Both the position numbers and the translations under genes were made by a program. Below are positions 8,285 to 16,949 of a DNA stretch of 64,000 nt, one piece after another. This DNA comes from Paenibacillus sp. PL91 (lineage in GTDB: Bacteria > Bacillota > Bacilli > Paenibacillales > Paenibacillaceae): NCBI RefSeq assembly GCF_012935325.2, contig NZ_JABBYG020000009.1, positions 124,001 through 188,000 of the forward strand, read 5' to 3'. The notes beneath the pieces are model-generated. The model saw only the letters and a program-made list of their open reading frames with translations. It was not told the DNA's origin and did not search any database. Within the stretch, counting starts at the first letter, position 1, and each line of letters begins with the position of its first letter.

Positions 8285-9457
8285 TTACTGAATAGAGGGG
8301 ATGCTGATCATTCTTTTGCTCTTCCGGAAGGAGATGAATGCAGCGATGAAAGCCAGAAACAGCGAAGTGCTAGCAATCCATGGATTGTATAAAACAGACT
8401 CGTTCCATGTCACGGCCATGCCCCCGACTCCGGCGCCCATCGCGAGACCGATCTGGGTCACAGAGGTGTTCAGGCTGATGACGAGATTAGCGGATTGAGG
8501 CACTTTCTCGATGAAGTAGGTTTGCGTGGCAGGGCCCATAATGAACATGGACATAACCCAAATCGATAAAAGTGTTATGGCAAGAGGGAATGAGTGAATA
8601 GCCAGCGGAAGCAGGGCAAGCGTTATGACATGAGCGAACATGCTGATGGCCATTACGCGTACGCTTCCCCACTTGTCGACAGCGGAGCCCCCGATGCGGG
8701 AGCCGATTGCGCCAGCAATTCCGAATGCGAGCATGATGATCCCGATTGAGGTAACGCTCCTGTGCAAAATCGAGTCAAGAAAAGGAGTTAAATATGTGAA
8801 CATGATGGAGTTCCCGGCTTCCCTGAACAGGACGAGCACTAGCGCAAACAGAATAACGGGATTTGCAAGCACGGTGAACTGTTTACGGAATGGAACATAG
8901 GCGTCTCCTTCGATTTCCGGCAGCAAAAGCGCCATGCCGATCAGGATGGCGAGGCTGCCTGCGGCCAGAAAGAGGAAGATCATGCGCCAGCTGAACATAT
9001 CGGTAAGGGCGATTCCAATTGGTATTCCAAGAATCATAGCCGTGCTGAAGCCGAGAATAATGGTTCCGATTGCGCTGCCGATCTTCTCAGGCGCAGACAT
9101 CTTGGCAGCAGCGCTGAAGGCAGCGACCAACATGACGCCGGAGCTTGCGCCGAGTATCAACCGCGAAATAAGCAGCATGGTAAAGTTGAAGCTGAGGAAT
9201 GAGGCGAGATTGCCGGCAATGAAGAAAAGCATCGCAAGGAGCAGCAGCTTTTTTCGTCCCATTCGCGAAGTCACCGATACGACGATCGGAGTTCCAATCG
9301 CGAAAGCGAGTGAATAGACGGTAATAAGCTGCCCAGCCAGAGCAACGGTGACTTGCATTTGCTCTGCCAATACATTCAAAATGCCAGCAACGACTAGTTC
9401 CGAGGTAGCGGTGAAGAAGACAGCTATCGTTAAAATATAAATGACAATCCGGTTCAT
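8285..9457 (-). CDS. MFS transporter, DHA1 (AraJ/YdhP-like) family
   Basis: A 390-residue membrane protein with 12 predicted helices. The motif A loop appears as SRMGRKKLLL, and TM5 contains the G-x-x-x-G-P-like motif GIPIGIAL of drug:H+ antiporters. It resembles the YdhP/AraJ sugar- or drug-efflux branch; the substrate is unknown. The 261-base gap upstream holds two TTACT-N7-AGTAA palindromes, and the next gene up on the same strand encodes an HxlR regulator. A terminator separates the two genes, so the transporter is probably under its own promoter, controlled by that regulator. Confidence 0.85.
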   Translation of the reverse strand: MNRIVIYILTIAVFFTATSELVVAGILNVLAEQMQVTVALAGQLITVYSLAFAIGTPIVVSVTSRMGRKKLLLLAMLFFIAGNLASFLSFNFTMLLISRLILGASSGVMLVAAFSAAAKMSAPEKIGSAIGTIILGFSTAMILGIPIGIALTDMFSWRMIFLFLAAGSLAILIGMALLLPEIEGDAYVPFRKQFTVLANPVILFALVLVLFREAGNSIMFTYLTPFLDSILHRSVTSIGIIMLAFGIAGAIGSRIGGSAVDKWGSVRVMAISMFAHVITLALLPLAIHSFPLAITLLSIWVMSMFIMGPATQTYFIEKVPQSANLVISLNTSVTQIGLAMGAGVGGMAVTWNESVLYNPWIASTSLFLAFIAAFISFRKSKRMISIPSIQ

Positions 9458-9573
9458 AAGGGTTTAGTCCTCTCTATTTGTGTATGATGGCTTCCCTGCT
9501 TTTGCATGAAGCCGATGTTGTTATTCAAGCAGTCGGCCGCGTCCGGCAAATGCTTAACTGAATTATAATCAAG

Positions 9574-9590
9574 TTACTTTAGATAAGTAA
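9574..9590. promoter_or_regulatory. Candidate HxlR operator 1 (TTACT-N7-AGTAA)
   Basis: Inverted repeat TTACT-TTAGATA-AGTAA in the leader of the MFS exporter, 117 bases above its start codon. The same layout recurs at 9629-9645. This resembles operators of YodB/CatR-type HxlR proteins. Confidence 0.55.
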
Positions 9591-9628
9591 GAACGCAAAA
9601 CAATTGGACATCATCCAATTATGCGGAC

Positions 9629-9645
9629 TTACTAACTTTTAGTAA
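9629..9645. promoter_or_regulatory. Candidate HxlR operator 2 (TTACT-N7-AGTAA)
   Basis: Inverted repeat TTACT-AACTTTT-AGTAA, extendable to an 8-bp repeat ACTTACTA / TAGTAAGT (9627-9634, 9640-9647). A further inverted repeat AATTGGA / TCCAATT lies between the two operators at 9602-9620. Confidence 0.55.
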
Positions 9646-9664
9646 GTGCAAAAACATACGCCCA

Positions 9665-9703
9665 TAACAAAAAACCGCCAAGGGATCGTATCCCCTGGCG
9701 GTT
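9665..9703 (-). terminator. Terminator after HxlR gene
   Basis: A 14-bp stem (9673-9686 with 9690-9703, one mismatch) and a 3-base loop, with TTTTGTTA following on the reverse strand. It separates the regulator from the exporter. Confidence 0.85.
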
Positions 9704-9718
9704 TCGTACACAACGCGG

Positions 9719-10093
9719 TTATGATGATTTTTCAGCAGGTTCAGCGGTCTGCACCGTGTTGCCCCACTTTTGCACCCATTTGTCCATTTCCTTCAAAGCC
9801 GTTTGGAAATCGCTGCCCTTCGCAGTTAGTGAGTATTCCACTGTGACAGGGACTGTTGGAAAGACTTCACGTAATACTAGGCCGTTTTTTTCCAAGTGAC
9901 GAAGGGTATCGGTAAGGGATTGGGTCTTGACGATAGCTACATTTCGCTGGAGCTGATTGAACCGCTGCGGTCCCCTCAGCAGCTCTTCAAGTACGAGGAA
10001 AGCCCATTTGGCGCCCAAAATCTGCAGCACCTCGCAGATGCTTGAGCCGGCACTCTCCTTGCAGTCGTTATGCTGGCTGGCTTGATCGGCCAT
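9719..10093 (-). CDS. HxlR-family transcriptional regulator
   Basis: A 124-residue winged-helix regulator. The HxlR core is clear: LQILGAKWAFLVLEELLRGP, then RFNQLQR, TQSLTDTLRHLEKNGLV and the wing VPVTVEYSLTAKG. Two cysteines (11 and 20) lie ahead of the DNA-binding helix; YodB, CatR and HypR sense quinones or disulfide stress through an N-terminal cysteine, so redox sensing is possible. The start at 10093 is preferred to 10114 because GAGGAG stands nine bases above it. Probably controls the MFS exporter downstream. Confidence 0.85.
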   Translation of the reverse strand: MADQASQHNDCKESAGSSICEVLQILGAKWAFLVLEELLRGPQRFNQLQRNVAIVKTQSLTDTLRHLEKNGLVLREVFPTVPVTVEYSLTAKGSDFQTALKEMDKWVQKWGNTVQTAEPAEKSS

Positions 10094-10281
10094 GGGATAC
10101 CACTCCTCATTCATCGTTAATCAAATTCGAGCAAAGAACGACACGTTAACATTATTTTATGCTACCATTATGATCCAGCGCTTTTGATCGTGTCAATCGT
10201 TTGAGGAACTTTTTCGCGTTAGGCACGTCTATTTGGGTAGATAGGGTATGGTAAAATGATAACGAGTTGGAGGAATTTTTT

Positions 10282-10614
10282 GTGAAAAGATATAATAAGC
10301 TCATTCGAGATAAAATTCCTCAAATGCTGGATGCAAAAAGTGTTTCTTACGAAGTAAGAGAGCTTGATCATGAGCAGTATATGAAGAAGCTAAACGAAAA
10401 GCTTGAGGAAGAGCTGGATGAATATCGCTTAGCGACGACTATAGAAGAGCAGATCGAAGAGCTCGCCGATTTTGTGGAAGTGGCTTATGCTATTGCAGCG
10501 CACAAAGGTATTTCCATTGAACATTTTGAGACAGTCAGAATCAAAAAGAAAGAAAAGCGCGGCGGATTTGAGAAGAAGCTGCTGCTTATTTCTACAGAGG
10601 ATTCCAGTGATTAA
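10282..10614 (+). CDS. MazG-like nucleoside triphosphate pyrophosphohydrolase
   Basis: A 110-residue protein starting YNKLIRDKIP, the hallmark of a small all-alpha NTP pyrophosphohydrolase group related to phosphoribosyl-ATP pyrophosphatase. The EELDEY and EELADFVEV helices would hold the metal-binding acids. It probably hydrolyses non-canonical or excess NTPs to NMP and pyrophosphate. The start is the GTG at 10282 behind GGAGGA; an in-frame TTG at 10267 lies ahead of the binding site and is unlikely. Confidence 0.78.
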   Translation: MKRYNKLIRDKIPQMLDAKSVSYEVRELDHEQYMKKLNEKLEEELDEYRLATTIEEQIEELADFVEVAYAIAAHKGISIEHFETVRIKKKEKRGGFEKKLLLISTEDSSD

Positions 10615-10639
10615 TAGGGAATAGAAATGGAGAAAAAGA

Positions 10640-11170
10640 ATGCGAAGAACGGTTATAGCTCCATGGACAGAACAGTGGAATAAGCTGTACCTTTTAGAAG
10701 CGAGTGATATTAATCGAATCCTGCAAAAGGAACAGATAGACATTTTTCATATTGGAAGTACGGCAGTTCCAGCAATTGGGCATGCAAAACCGACGATCGA
10801 CCTATTAGTCGTCGTCAGGGAGATCGGTAGAGTTGACTTATATGAGAAAGAAATGGCTGGGCTAGGTTACTCCTGCAGAGGGGAGAATGGAATTGCCGGA
10901 AGGCGATATTTCACAAAAGGCGGAAGCAGCAGAACCCATCATGTGCATATGTTCGAGGCAGGAAATATAAACATTAAAAAACATCTGGATTTTAAAGCGT
11001 ACATGCTCGCTCATCCTAAGGAAGCTAAGCAATACGGCGAGCTAAAACTAGCATTAGCTGAAAAGTTTCCAGATGATATTCATCTGTATCAGAAGGCTAA
11101 AGAAGCATTTGTTGATGCTCTAATTGAGAAGTCGGTCAGCTATGCTTCGGAACGACAAAACATGGATTGA
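10640..11170 (+). CDS. GrpB family (UPF0157) nucleotidyltransferase-fold protein
   Basis: A 176-residue protein with the GrpB signature HIGSTAVPAIGHAKPTIDLLVVV, the Gly-Ser and Asp-x-x pattern of a nucleotidyltransferase fold, and the late HHVHMFE. Relatives occur alone or fused to dephospho-CoA kinase; their biochemical activity is not well established. It is followed within 14 bases by the DUF2277 gene, so the four genes from 10282 to 11999 may be co-transcribed. Confidence 0.82.
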   Translation: MRRTVIAPWTEQWNKLYLLEASDINRILQKEQIDIFHIGSTAVPAIGHAKPTIDLLVVVREIGRVDLYEKEMAGLGYSCRGENGIAGRRYFTKGGSSRTHHVHMFEAGNINIKKHLDFKAYMLAHPKEAKQYGELKLALAEKFPDDIHLYQKAKEAFVDALIEKSVSYASERQNMD

Positions 11171-11183
11171 AAAGGAGAAAGAC

Positions 11184-11462
11184 ATGTGCAGAAATATTAA
11201 GACGTTATTTAACTTTGACCCGCCAGCGACAGAGGAAGAGATCCATTCGGCGTCGCTTCAATTTGTTAGAAAGCTCTCCGGCTTCAATAAGCCTTCACAG
11301 GCGAATGAGGAAGCCTTTCATCGTGCTGTCGAGGAGGTGGCCTCAGCTGCCCGAACGTTGCTGGATTCACTTGTAACAAACGCAGAGTCTCGCAATCGCG
11401 AGGTGGAGATTGAGCGTGCGCGCGCCAGAAATGCACAAAGGTTCGGAACTAGTACGGATTAG
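11184..11462 (+). CDS. DUF2277 family protein
   Basis: A 92-residue protein beginning MCRNIKTLFNFDPPAT, the fixed start of DUF2277, with a helical body ending in a basic RARARNAQRFG segment. No function is known. The start at 11184 has AAGGAG upstream; the frame extends 60 bases further up, overlapping the GrpB gene, and is not favoured. Confidence 0.85.
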   Translation: MCRNIKTLFNFDPPATEEEIHSASLQFVRKLSGFNKPSQANEEAFHRAVEEVASAARTLLDSLVTNAESRNREVEIERARARNAQRFGTSTD

Positions 11463-11495
11463 CATCATAGCGGAACCATTAGGGAGAGTCGGCAA

Positions 11496-11999
11496 ATGAA
11501 TATACGTGTATTGGGAGAATCAGATGCTCATTTGTACCAGCAATTACGATTAAGCTCGCTCAAGGTCAACCCAGAAGCCTTTGGATCAACGTTTGAGAGA
11601 GAAGCGGAATTTAAAATTGAAACGGTAGTAGATCGAATAAAACCGACGAAGGATAAATTTGTTCTAGGGGCTTTTGATGCTAGAGGCACGCTAGTTGGCA
11701 TTGTGACTTTTATGCGAGAAGCCGGCTTGAAAACTGCCCATAAAGGCAATGTTTACGGGATGTACGTAGCGCCAGAAATGCGAGGCAGGGGCTTAGCGAA
11801 GCTGCTCATGCTTGAACTGATCGTATTGGCAAAAGCTTGTGATGGTTTGGAGCAGGTTAACTTAACCGTAGTATCTAATAACGACTCCGCGAAGAAGCTT
11901 TATGAATCCGTGGGGTTTGAGGTTTATGGTTTGGAGCGCAACGCATTGAAATTCAACGGGCAATATTTTGATGAGGATTTAATGGTTTTAAAGCTTTAA
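11496..11999 (+). CDS. GNAT family N-acetyltransferase
   Basis: A 167-residue acetyltransferase. The acetyl-CoA loop is MYVAPEMRGRGLAKLLM, and the late SAKKLYESVGFEVYGLE helix and strand are typical of GNATs. The acceptor is unknown. Start follows AGGGAGAG. Its stop codon overlaps the stop of a convergent small ORF (11996-12106). Confidence 0.85.
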   Translation: MNIRVLGESDAHLYQQLRLSSLKVNPEAFGSTFEREAEFKIETVVDRIKPTKDKFVLGAFDARGTLVGIVTFMREAGLKTAHKGNVYGMYVAPEMRGRGLAKLLMLELIVLAKACDGLEQVNLTVVSNNDSAKKLYESVGFEVYGLERNALKFNGQYFDEDLMVLKL

Positions 12000-12106
12000 T
12001 GTTCATCTAAAGATAACATGAGCATGAAAGCCAGAATAAAAATCAAACGGAGAACGACGGCAGCCATGAACATATGTTCAGATTCTAGGTCGCCGCCGTT
12101 GCTCAT
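11996..12106 (-). CDS. Small single-span membrane protein (36 aa), candidate
   Basis: An ATG-started ORF of 36 codons on the reverse strand, 12 bases after the stalk-domain gene, with AAAGGA eight bases above the ATG. The product has a polar N-terminus (MSNGGDLESEH), one hydrophobic helix of about 20 residues (about 13-32) and a charged end (LDEH). Composition and context look like a real small membrane protein co-transcribed with the stalk protein, but no family is recognised. Confidence 0.5.
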   Translation of the reverse strand: MSNGGDLESEHMFMAAVVLRLIFILAFMLMLSLDEH

Positions 12107-12118
12107 TTATTTTCCTTT

Positions 12119-13012
12119 CTATGTCTGCTTGTCAGTTCGGACTTCTCCCTCGATGGGCACGATAATGACATCTGCCAAATCTTTGTTTAAGCTGTAGTCG
12201 TTAAAGCCAAGCTCGGTGCTTTTACCCTGATTATCAATCGTTCCGAATACATTTTTTTCAAGCATCAAATGTTTAGTGAAAAAGACGGATTCGCCAAAAT
12301 CCTCATGCCGAGTGCCGACTTCTCCATTGCTTCCCATAGAATCATTTTGCCATTTCACCACCGCAATGCCATCCTGATTAATCTCGGTATAATGGATTAG
12401 TCCTTTATATTGAATCTCAAAACGCAGTGCTTCTCCCTTTGGGAAAGTATAAGAGAAAGTAAACCCTTCTCCGGATGCTTCAATTTCTTTACCCGCATAC
12501 GTTTTTGGGTAATGAATGGCCATTTCGCGAGCTTTTGCCAAATCTCCGTGCATAAGGATGTTGAAGCGCTCCTCACCAGACGGTGTACGCACAATTACGC
12601 TCTTATCCGTATTGTTGTATTTCAATACTCCTCCCAATGTGTCTGAGATAAACCGCAGAGGAAGATAGGTTCTGCCGGCTTTAATCGTGACAGGGGCATC
12701 AAGCTTAACGCTTTTACCGTTAACCTCAGCAGTTGTGGCTCCGCTTTTAAGGCGCACGGTCGTATTCTTTTCTTTATGGACTATAATGATCGTTTTGGTG
12801 GCTTGTTCATAGGAATACGTAAGATTTGCCGGGTCGTTAAAAGCTTTTAGCTGCACCATTGTCCTTTGATTTACGGTTAATACATTCTCTTGAAGCACGC
12901 CATCCATATAAACCAAGGTTGGTTTTTGCGGCGCAGCGTAGACCGTTGCTCCTGAAGCCAGCATTCCAATGATCAAAAGCGAAGCTGCTGTTGTTTTTAT
13001 CCATTTTTTCAA
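12119..13012 (-). CDS. Secreted stalk-domain (copper amine oxidase N-like) protein
   Basis: A 297-residue exported protein. A signal peptide (about 1-26, ending TVYAA) is followed by a stalk domain (about 30-140) with the TYLPLRFISDTLGGVLKYN repeat end, as in copper amine oxidase N-terminal domains of Paenibacillus surface proteins. The C-terminal half is not recognised. There is no oxidase catalytic domain, so it is not an amine oxidase. Start is TTG at 13012 with AGGAGG nine bases up. A small membrane ORF follows at 12 bases. Confidence 0.8.
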   Translation of the reverse strand: MKKWIKTTAASLLIIGMLASGATVYAAPQKPTLVYMDGVLQENVLTVNQRTMVQLKAFNDPANLTYSYEQATKTIIIVHKEKNTTVRLKSGATTAEVNGKSVKLDAPVTIKAGRTYLPLRFISDTLGGVLKYNNTDKSVIVRTPSGEERFNILMHGDLAKAREMAIHYPKTYAGKEIEASGEGFTFSYTFPKGEALRFEIQYKGLIHYTEINQDGIAVVKWQNDSMGSNGEVGTRHEDFGESVFFTKHLMLEKNVFGTIDNQGKSTELGFNDYSLNKDLADVIIVPIEGEVRTDKQT

Positions 13013-13138
13013 AAGCGATGCCTCCTACTTGTATACAAATTTTTACTAATTTCAATAACGAAATTCATTGTAAAAAGTTGCACACTTAGTCTTTAATGTG
13101 GAAGAATGCAAGTATGAAATGAGAAGGCGGGGAAGAGC

Positions 13139-13321
13139 ATGTACGAATATAAGTATGTTGAAACTTCATTAGGCGGATTTTTCACAGATGCACAGCACCG
13201 AGAAACCATTGACGAACATGCCAAAGAAGGCTGGAGACTGGTGCAGGTTTTACCTACACACTATAATGGCCATGGAAAACCTACAGCTTATGAAATTATT
13301 TTTGAACGGCTAATTAAATAA
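13139..13321 (+). CDS. DUF4177 protein
   Basis: A 60-residue protein with the DUF4177 frame: MYEYKYVET at the start, HAKEGWRLVQVLP in the middle and YEIIFER at the end. It is probably a small alpha/beta cytosolic protein of unknown function. It has its own start signal (GGCGGGG) and stands 63 bases above the 315-residue unknown gene. Confidence 0.85.
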   Translation: MYEYKYVETSLGGFFTDAQHRETIDEHAKEGWRLVQVLPTHYNGHGKPTAYEIIFERLIK

Positions 13322-13384
13322 GAGGTTAAGAGAATAGGTAAAGCTGTTGAACAGCAGAAATAGCAGAATGGGGGATAAATATTC

Positions 13385-14332
13385 ATGCTGGATCAGGGAA
13401 TACTGGGAGACGGGCTTTCGGTCATTGCAACCTGTAAAAAAGAAACTGGCAATATCTGGCATGCTCATTTAGGTGCTGCAGCTATAGCTAGTTATTTTTT
13501 TGTTAAAGATAATAGTTTGGTTGTGGAGCTTGCGCAAAACGTACTTTCTCAATCGAGAGCTATGCTCGCAAATAATGGTGTAACAAGTAGAAAACATCGT
13601 CTTGGCTCCGATATAGGAAGAGCTGAGGCCGTCTTACTTGGGTCTCTTGATAAAACGATCGATCAACTTCACTGGGTGGGTCATAATGTGATTTATTGCT
13701 CGCTGAGCTTATTGGCTATTCATGAGCTTAAAGGATGGGGAGCAGAAGACGATCTTTCAGGAATATCCGATCTCATTCGCTCATTTGAAAAAACCATTCC
13801 AGGACGATCATGGATAGGCTACTCGGCTTCTGAAGTAAAAAGATTGGAAATAACAGAGGAAGATAACTTTCCAAGAATTGAAGATGCAAAGGATCTTTCA
13901 CATTTGGTGCTGGAGCAATTATCAGATTTTCCAATCATATATCGGGCGGAATCGCATCATGATTTAATTGGTCATATGCTAACTTTTTCTCATGCATTGA
14001 ACATTTTATATGATCTAGGCCACGTTTCCTATTTCAAGAGAGGTTTGCCGCCGCTTCTCAAAATGATAAAAGTTTTGCGCAGCAGCCGCCACATAAAGCC
14101 GGGAGATCAAGTAAAGCTGATTTCACCCGTTGATCATCTGCCGCTGCAGCAGTCAGCAAGGGCGGAGTTTCTGCCAGCCGAGTATAAGTTTTGGGAAAAA
14201 GACTATAGCGAGAGCAATTGGGATTTCGGACATATTTTCAAATTTTCTTTTAGTTTCTATGATCATATAAGGCGAGTAGATGGAGGACGATTTTCCTATT
14301 TCGAAAATTTCAGGCATGTAATCAGTCATTAA
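13385..14332 (+). CDS. Uncharacterised 315-aa protein, histidine-rich helices
   Basis: No family recognised. The ATG has GGGGGATAA upstream. The protein has no signal peptide or clear membrane helix and looks mostly helical. Several conserved-looking histidine pairs stand out: WHAHLG (about 25-30), LHWVGHNVIYC (about 97-107), and ESHHDLIGHML with SHALNILYDLGH (about 193-220). That spread could build a buried metal or active site, as in helical oxygenases, but this is only a suggestion. Two hairpins follow the gene. Confidence 0.6.
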   Translation: MLDQGILGDGLSVIATCKKETGNIWHAHLGAAAIASYFFVKDNSLVVELAQNVLSQSRAMLANNGVTSRKHRLGSDIGRAEAVLLGSLDKTIDQLHWVGHNVIYCSLSLLAIHELKGWGAEDDLSGISDLIRSFEKTIPGRSWIGYSASEVKRLEITEEDNFPRIEDAKDLSHLVLEQLSDFPIIYRAESHHDLIGHMLTFSHALNILYDLGHVSYFKRGLPPLLKMIKVLRSSRHIKPGDQVKLISPVDHLPLQQSARAEFLPAEYKFWEKDYSESNWDFGHIFKFSFSFYDHIRRVDGGRFSYFENFRHVISH

Positions 14333-14395
14333 GTTGGTCGGATTGGTGCACCGAAGAGCTTCTATTGAAAAAGCAGCAACGGACCTATATAAACA

Positions 14396-14467
14396 GCTGA
14401 GCGAAGCCATTTACCTTTACGGGCTTCGTTCAGCCTTTCCTAAGCAGGATCGTTTTTCCTGCCTAGG
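14396..14467 (+). terminator. Two hairpins after the 315-aa gene
   Basis: A 13-bp stem (14396-14408 with 14422-14434) followed by CTTTCCT, then a second stem (14439-14449 with 14457-14467, one mismatch). The T tracts are poor. They separate this gene from the convergent secreted enzyme. Confidence 0.5.
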
Positions 14468-14559
14468 TCAGGCGAAGATGCTTTCTTATGGGTAAAAATC
14501 GCGAAAATCCAGTGAATTAGCTTATATCGGTCGATTTCTCCGATACCATTACAACTCGG

Positions 14560-16605
14560 TCAACTTACCCGAATAAGCTTCCATCTTTGGGCGCCATTTC
14601 CGAGATCATCCCAAATTTGAACGTTGGAACCATTGGCCGTGCCAGAGCCGGAAACGTCAAGAGCCTTGCCGCTGTTCGAATCGATTACTTTCATAAAACC
14701 GCTGCCAGTATCGATCAGCTTCCAATGTTGATTGGCGCTTCCTGCATAATCCCAGATTTGGACGTTGGAGCCGTTCGCTGTTCCTAAGCTGCTGACATCG
14801 AGCGCTTTTCCACTGTGCACGTTAATAAGCTTGTACGCCCCGCCCCCGACATGCGTCAATTGCCAAAGCTGATTCGCTTGGCTGCTGCCCTCCGTCCAAA
14901 TTTGAACGTTAGCGCCGTTTGTGGTCCCCCATCCGTCAACCTCAAGCGCTTTGCCGCTGTTTGAATTCACGAGCTTATACACGCCGCCTGAAACGACCCC
15001 GTTATAGATGTCATTTCGCACAAATTCAACCCGGTCAATGTCCGCCCATTGGTTTGCATTCGTATTGGATACAAAAAAGCCAATGGTTGCTTGCCCATTC
15101 GTAACGGTAAGGTTGGGCAGGGTAATTGGCGTCCATGCCGTTGTTACCGGACAGCTTTCTTGGCGCATCGCTCCCCCATAATCTTTAGCTTCTATGACAC
15201 ATGAGCTTTGCCCTCCGCTGCTTCGCATATACGCCCGGAGCGTATAGCTGCCGGTATCAAGACCGCTAATGGTTTGTCCGATATAGGCGGTTGCAGGCCC
15301 GCTTGTTCCGGCTAATCCGATAAAATGATTGCCATGGGCGGCAGGCACACCGACGCCATCATTCGTGCCATGTACTTTAATGCGCGCGGGATAATCATCG
15401 CTATACGTCGTCCAGCCGCTTGCGTTAGCCGTTTCAAAACTCCAATTCGTAAGCAGATTGGTGTTCGAAGGCGTGACGGCATGGCCGAAGCGAACATAAA
15501 CGCCGCTGCTTGGATAGTCAGAGCTTGTAGCAGCAAGCACATGAGTGGAGTCAACAGGCAGCAAGGAGTTCCAATTAGAACTAGTTGAGTCGCTGACCGG
15601 GAAAATGTTGGAGCGGTATTGCCACGTTGCTCCATGATCTGAACTAATCATGGTATACATGGACGAGTAGGCGTCGCCAGTATTTGTACTGTCATTATCG
15701 GTTTGGAAAGAGGCGAGCAGCCGTCCATCCCCCAGCTTTACGACAAAAGGCGCGCCGGCTTTCTTGCCTGGCTTGGATGGAACATACATCGTCTGACGGG
15801 GTACATTCCAGTTGTAGCCATCGGATGAAATTTTATATTTGATGACAAATGGATGGCCCGCCACATCTGTTGCTTCGAAGACAAGAATATATCTGCCGTC
15901 TGCCATCTGAGTAATGACGGGCATGCCATCTCTTGAGCCTGCGGCAACGCCATCGCTGACTACCGTTTCTGCGCTCCAGCCATTTCCAGTCCATGTTTTC
16001 ATGATGAGCTTTTGAAGTCCTGTAATGCCGGCAGCCACCGGGCCGTCATCTGCATAATATACAGCTATCGTATTCCCAAGCAATTGAAGATGCGGCTCCC
16101 ATAATCCTTTGAAGGAATTTGCGGTGGTAGATCCGATTTGACCGTTCGCCAGCACCGACCATGTGTTGCCGCCGTCCGTACTTTTGCTTGTTCTAAGGGA
16201 AGTGGTGTAGGTGGAGCCGGATTGGATGACGAGACGATAAGAGAGCCAAATATCACCGTTAGGAAGTTGGAGCATTTGGCCGTTGCCCACTTCGCCGCTC
16301 GGATCTGCAGCAGCTTGCGCAGCAGGGGACCAGCTATGACCGCCGTCTGTGCTGCGTGAAATCATAATCCGTGTTTTACCGCCACCAACATTCGTGTCAA
16401 ATGAAGCGAGAATATCGTTATTGCTCAGCTTGAGCAATCGTGGATACCATACGCCGCCATCAGCTGGAGTGAATACGGCTGCGGTATTGGTAGGCCAAGC
16501 CAGTCCTGCTGCTGCAAAAGCTTGAAAAGCAGGCAGCATAATGCTGATTATAAGAAGTAAGCCGAGCGAGAATGCGGTTAAACGTATCTTCTTCTGTAAG
16601 AACAT
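14560..16605 (-). CDS. Secreted sialidase-fold glycosidase with CBM and ricin-type lectin domains
   Basis: A 681-residue exported protein. Signal peptide about 1-31 (ends FQAFA). The catalytic part (about 35-385) is a beta-propeller with Asp-box-like repeats: STDGGHSWS, STDGGNTWS, SSDGYNWN, SSDHGATWQ. Then a jelly-roll carbohydrate-binding module of CBM4/9 type (about 388-530, starts NLLTNWSFE) and a ricin B lectin (about 540-681) with three GKALxV...W repeats. True sialidases share the fold, but so do GH93 exo-arabinanases; the neighbouring GH43, transport and AraR-like genes favour an arabinan or pectin side-chain substrate. The operator motif at 16720-16740 lies upstream. Confidence 0.78.
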   Translation of the reverse strand: MFLQKKIRLTAFSLGLLLIISIMLPAFQAFAAAGLAWPTNTAAVFTPADGGVWYPRLLKLSNNDILASFDTNVGGGKTRIMISRSTDGGHSWSPAAQAAADPSGEVGNGQMLQLPNGDIWLSYRLVIQSGSTYTTSLRTSKSTDGGNTWSVLANGQIGSTTANSFKGLWEPHLQLLGNTIAVYYADDGPVAAGITGLQKLIMKTWTGNGWSAETVVSDGVAAGSRDGMPVITQMADGRYILVFEATDVAGHPFVIKYKISSDGYNWNVPRQTMYVPSKPGKKAGAPFVVKLGDGRLLASFQTDNDSTNTGDAYSSMYTMISSDHGATWQYRSNIFPVSDSTSSNWNSLLPVDSTHVLAATSSDYPSSGVYVRFGHAVTPSNTNLLTNWSFETANASGWTTYSDDYPARIKVHGTNDGVGVPAAHGNHFIGLAGTSGPATAYIGQTISGLDTGSYTLRAYMRSSGGQSSCVIEAKDYGGAMRQESCPVTTAWTPITLPNLTVTNGQATIGFFVSNTNANQWADIDRVEFVRNDIYNGVVSGGVYKLVNSNSGKALEVDGWGTTNGANVQIWTEGSSQANQLWQLTHVGGGAYKLINVHSGKALDVSSLGTANGSNVQIWDYAGSANQHWKLIDTGSGFMKVIDSNSGKALDVSGSGTANGSNVQIWDDLGNGAQRWKLIRVS

Positions 16606-16719
16606 ATTTTACCGTCTCCTTCATGTGAGGCTAAAGTCATTCAAGTTATTGAATAAACGTAGGTTTGATCATCTCCTTCAAGATTCATGTAAGCGCTTCA
16701 AAATGGATTATAAATTATG

Positions 16720-16740
16720 TTAGTATTTAAATATATATTG
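16720..16740. promoter_or_regulatory. Locus operator motif, copy 1
   Basis: A 21-bp A+T-rich element starting TTAGTAT and carrying ATATAT seven bases later. It aligns with copies at 16890-16910, 18546-18566 and 19709-19729. This copy lies 115 bases above the secreted enzyme start. Confidence 0.5.
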
Positions 16741-16871
16741 AAATTAGTATAATACCGAATAAATGCGGCTTGAAACGTTCGAAAGATAGCTCATATGTGT
16801 GTTTTTATATAAAAACGAAAGGATAAAGTGCTTCTTATTCAAGATGGCTTACATAAGAAAAAGGTGATTTC

Positions 16872-16949
16872 GTATTTTTTATACTAAATATAGTATTTTA
16901 AAATATAACAATATAATTTAGAATGAGTTTCATCAGGGAAGCGCTTGCA
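16872..16949 (+). promoter_or_regulatory. Promoter/operator module ahead of binding-protein gene
   Basis: A 49-base stretch (16872-16920) identical at 43 positions, without gaps, to 19691-19739. It contains operator motif copy 2 (16890-16910) and a TATAAT (16912-16917). An AAGCGCTT core follows exactly 18 bases later (16939-16946), as in the second module. It also holds ATACTA-N4-TAGTAT (16881-16896). Confidence 0.65.

Noticed and set aside
12119..13012. Calling the stalk-domain protein a copper amine oxidase
   Set aside because: Only the N-terminal stalk-type domain is present; the catalytic oxidase domain is absent.
14560..16605. Reading the secreted propeller enzyme as a true sialidase
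   Set aside because: Asp-box-like repeats show only the fold; I could not identify the Arg triad, and all neighbours point to arabinose-type sugars.
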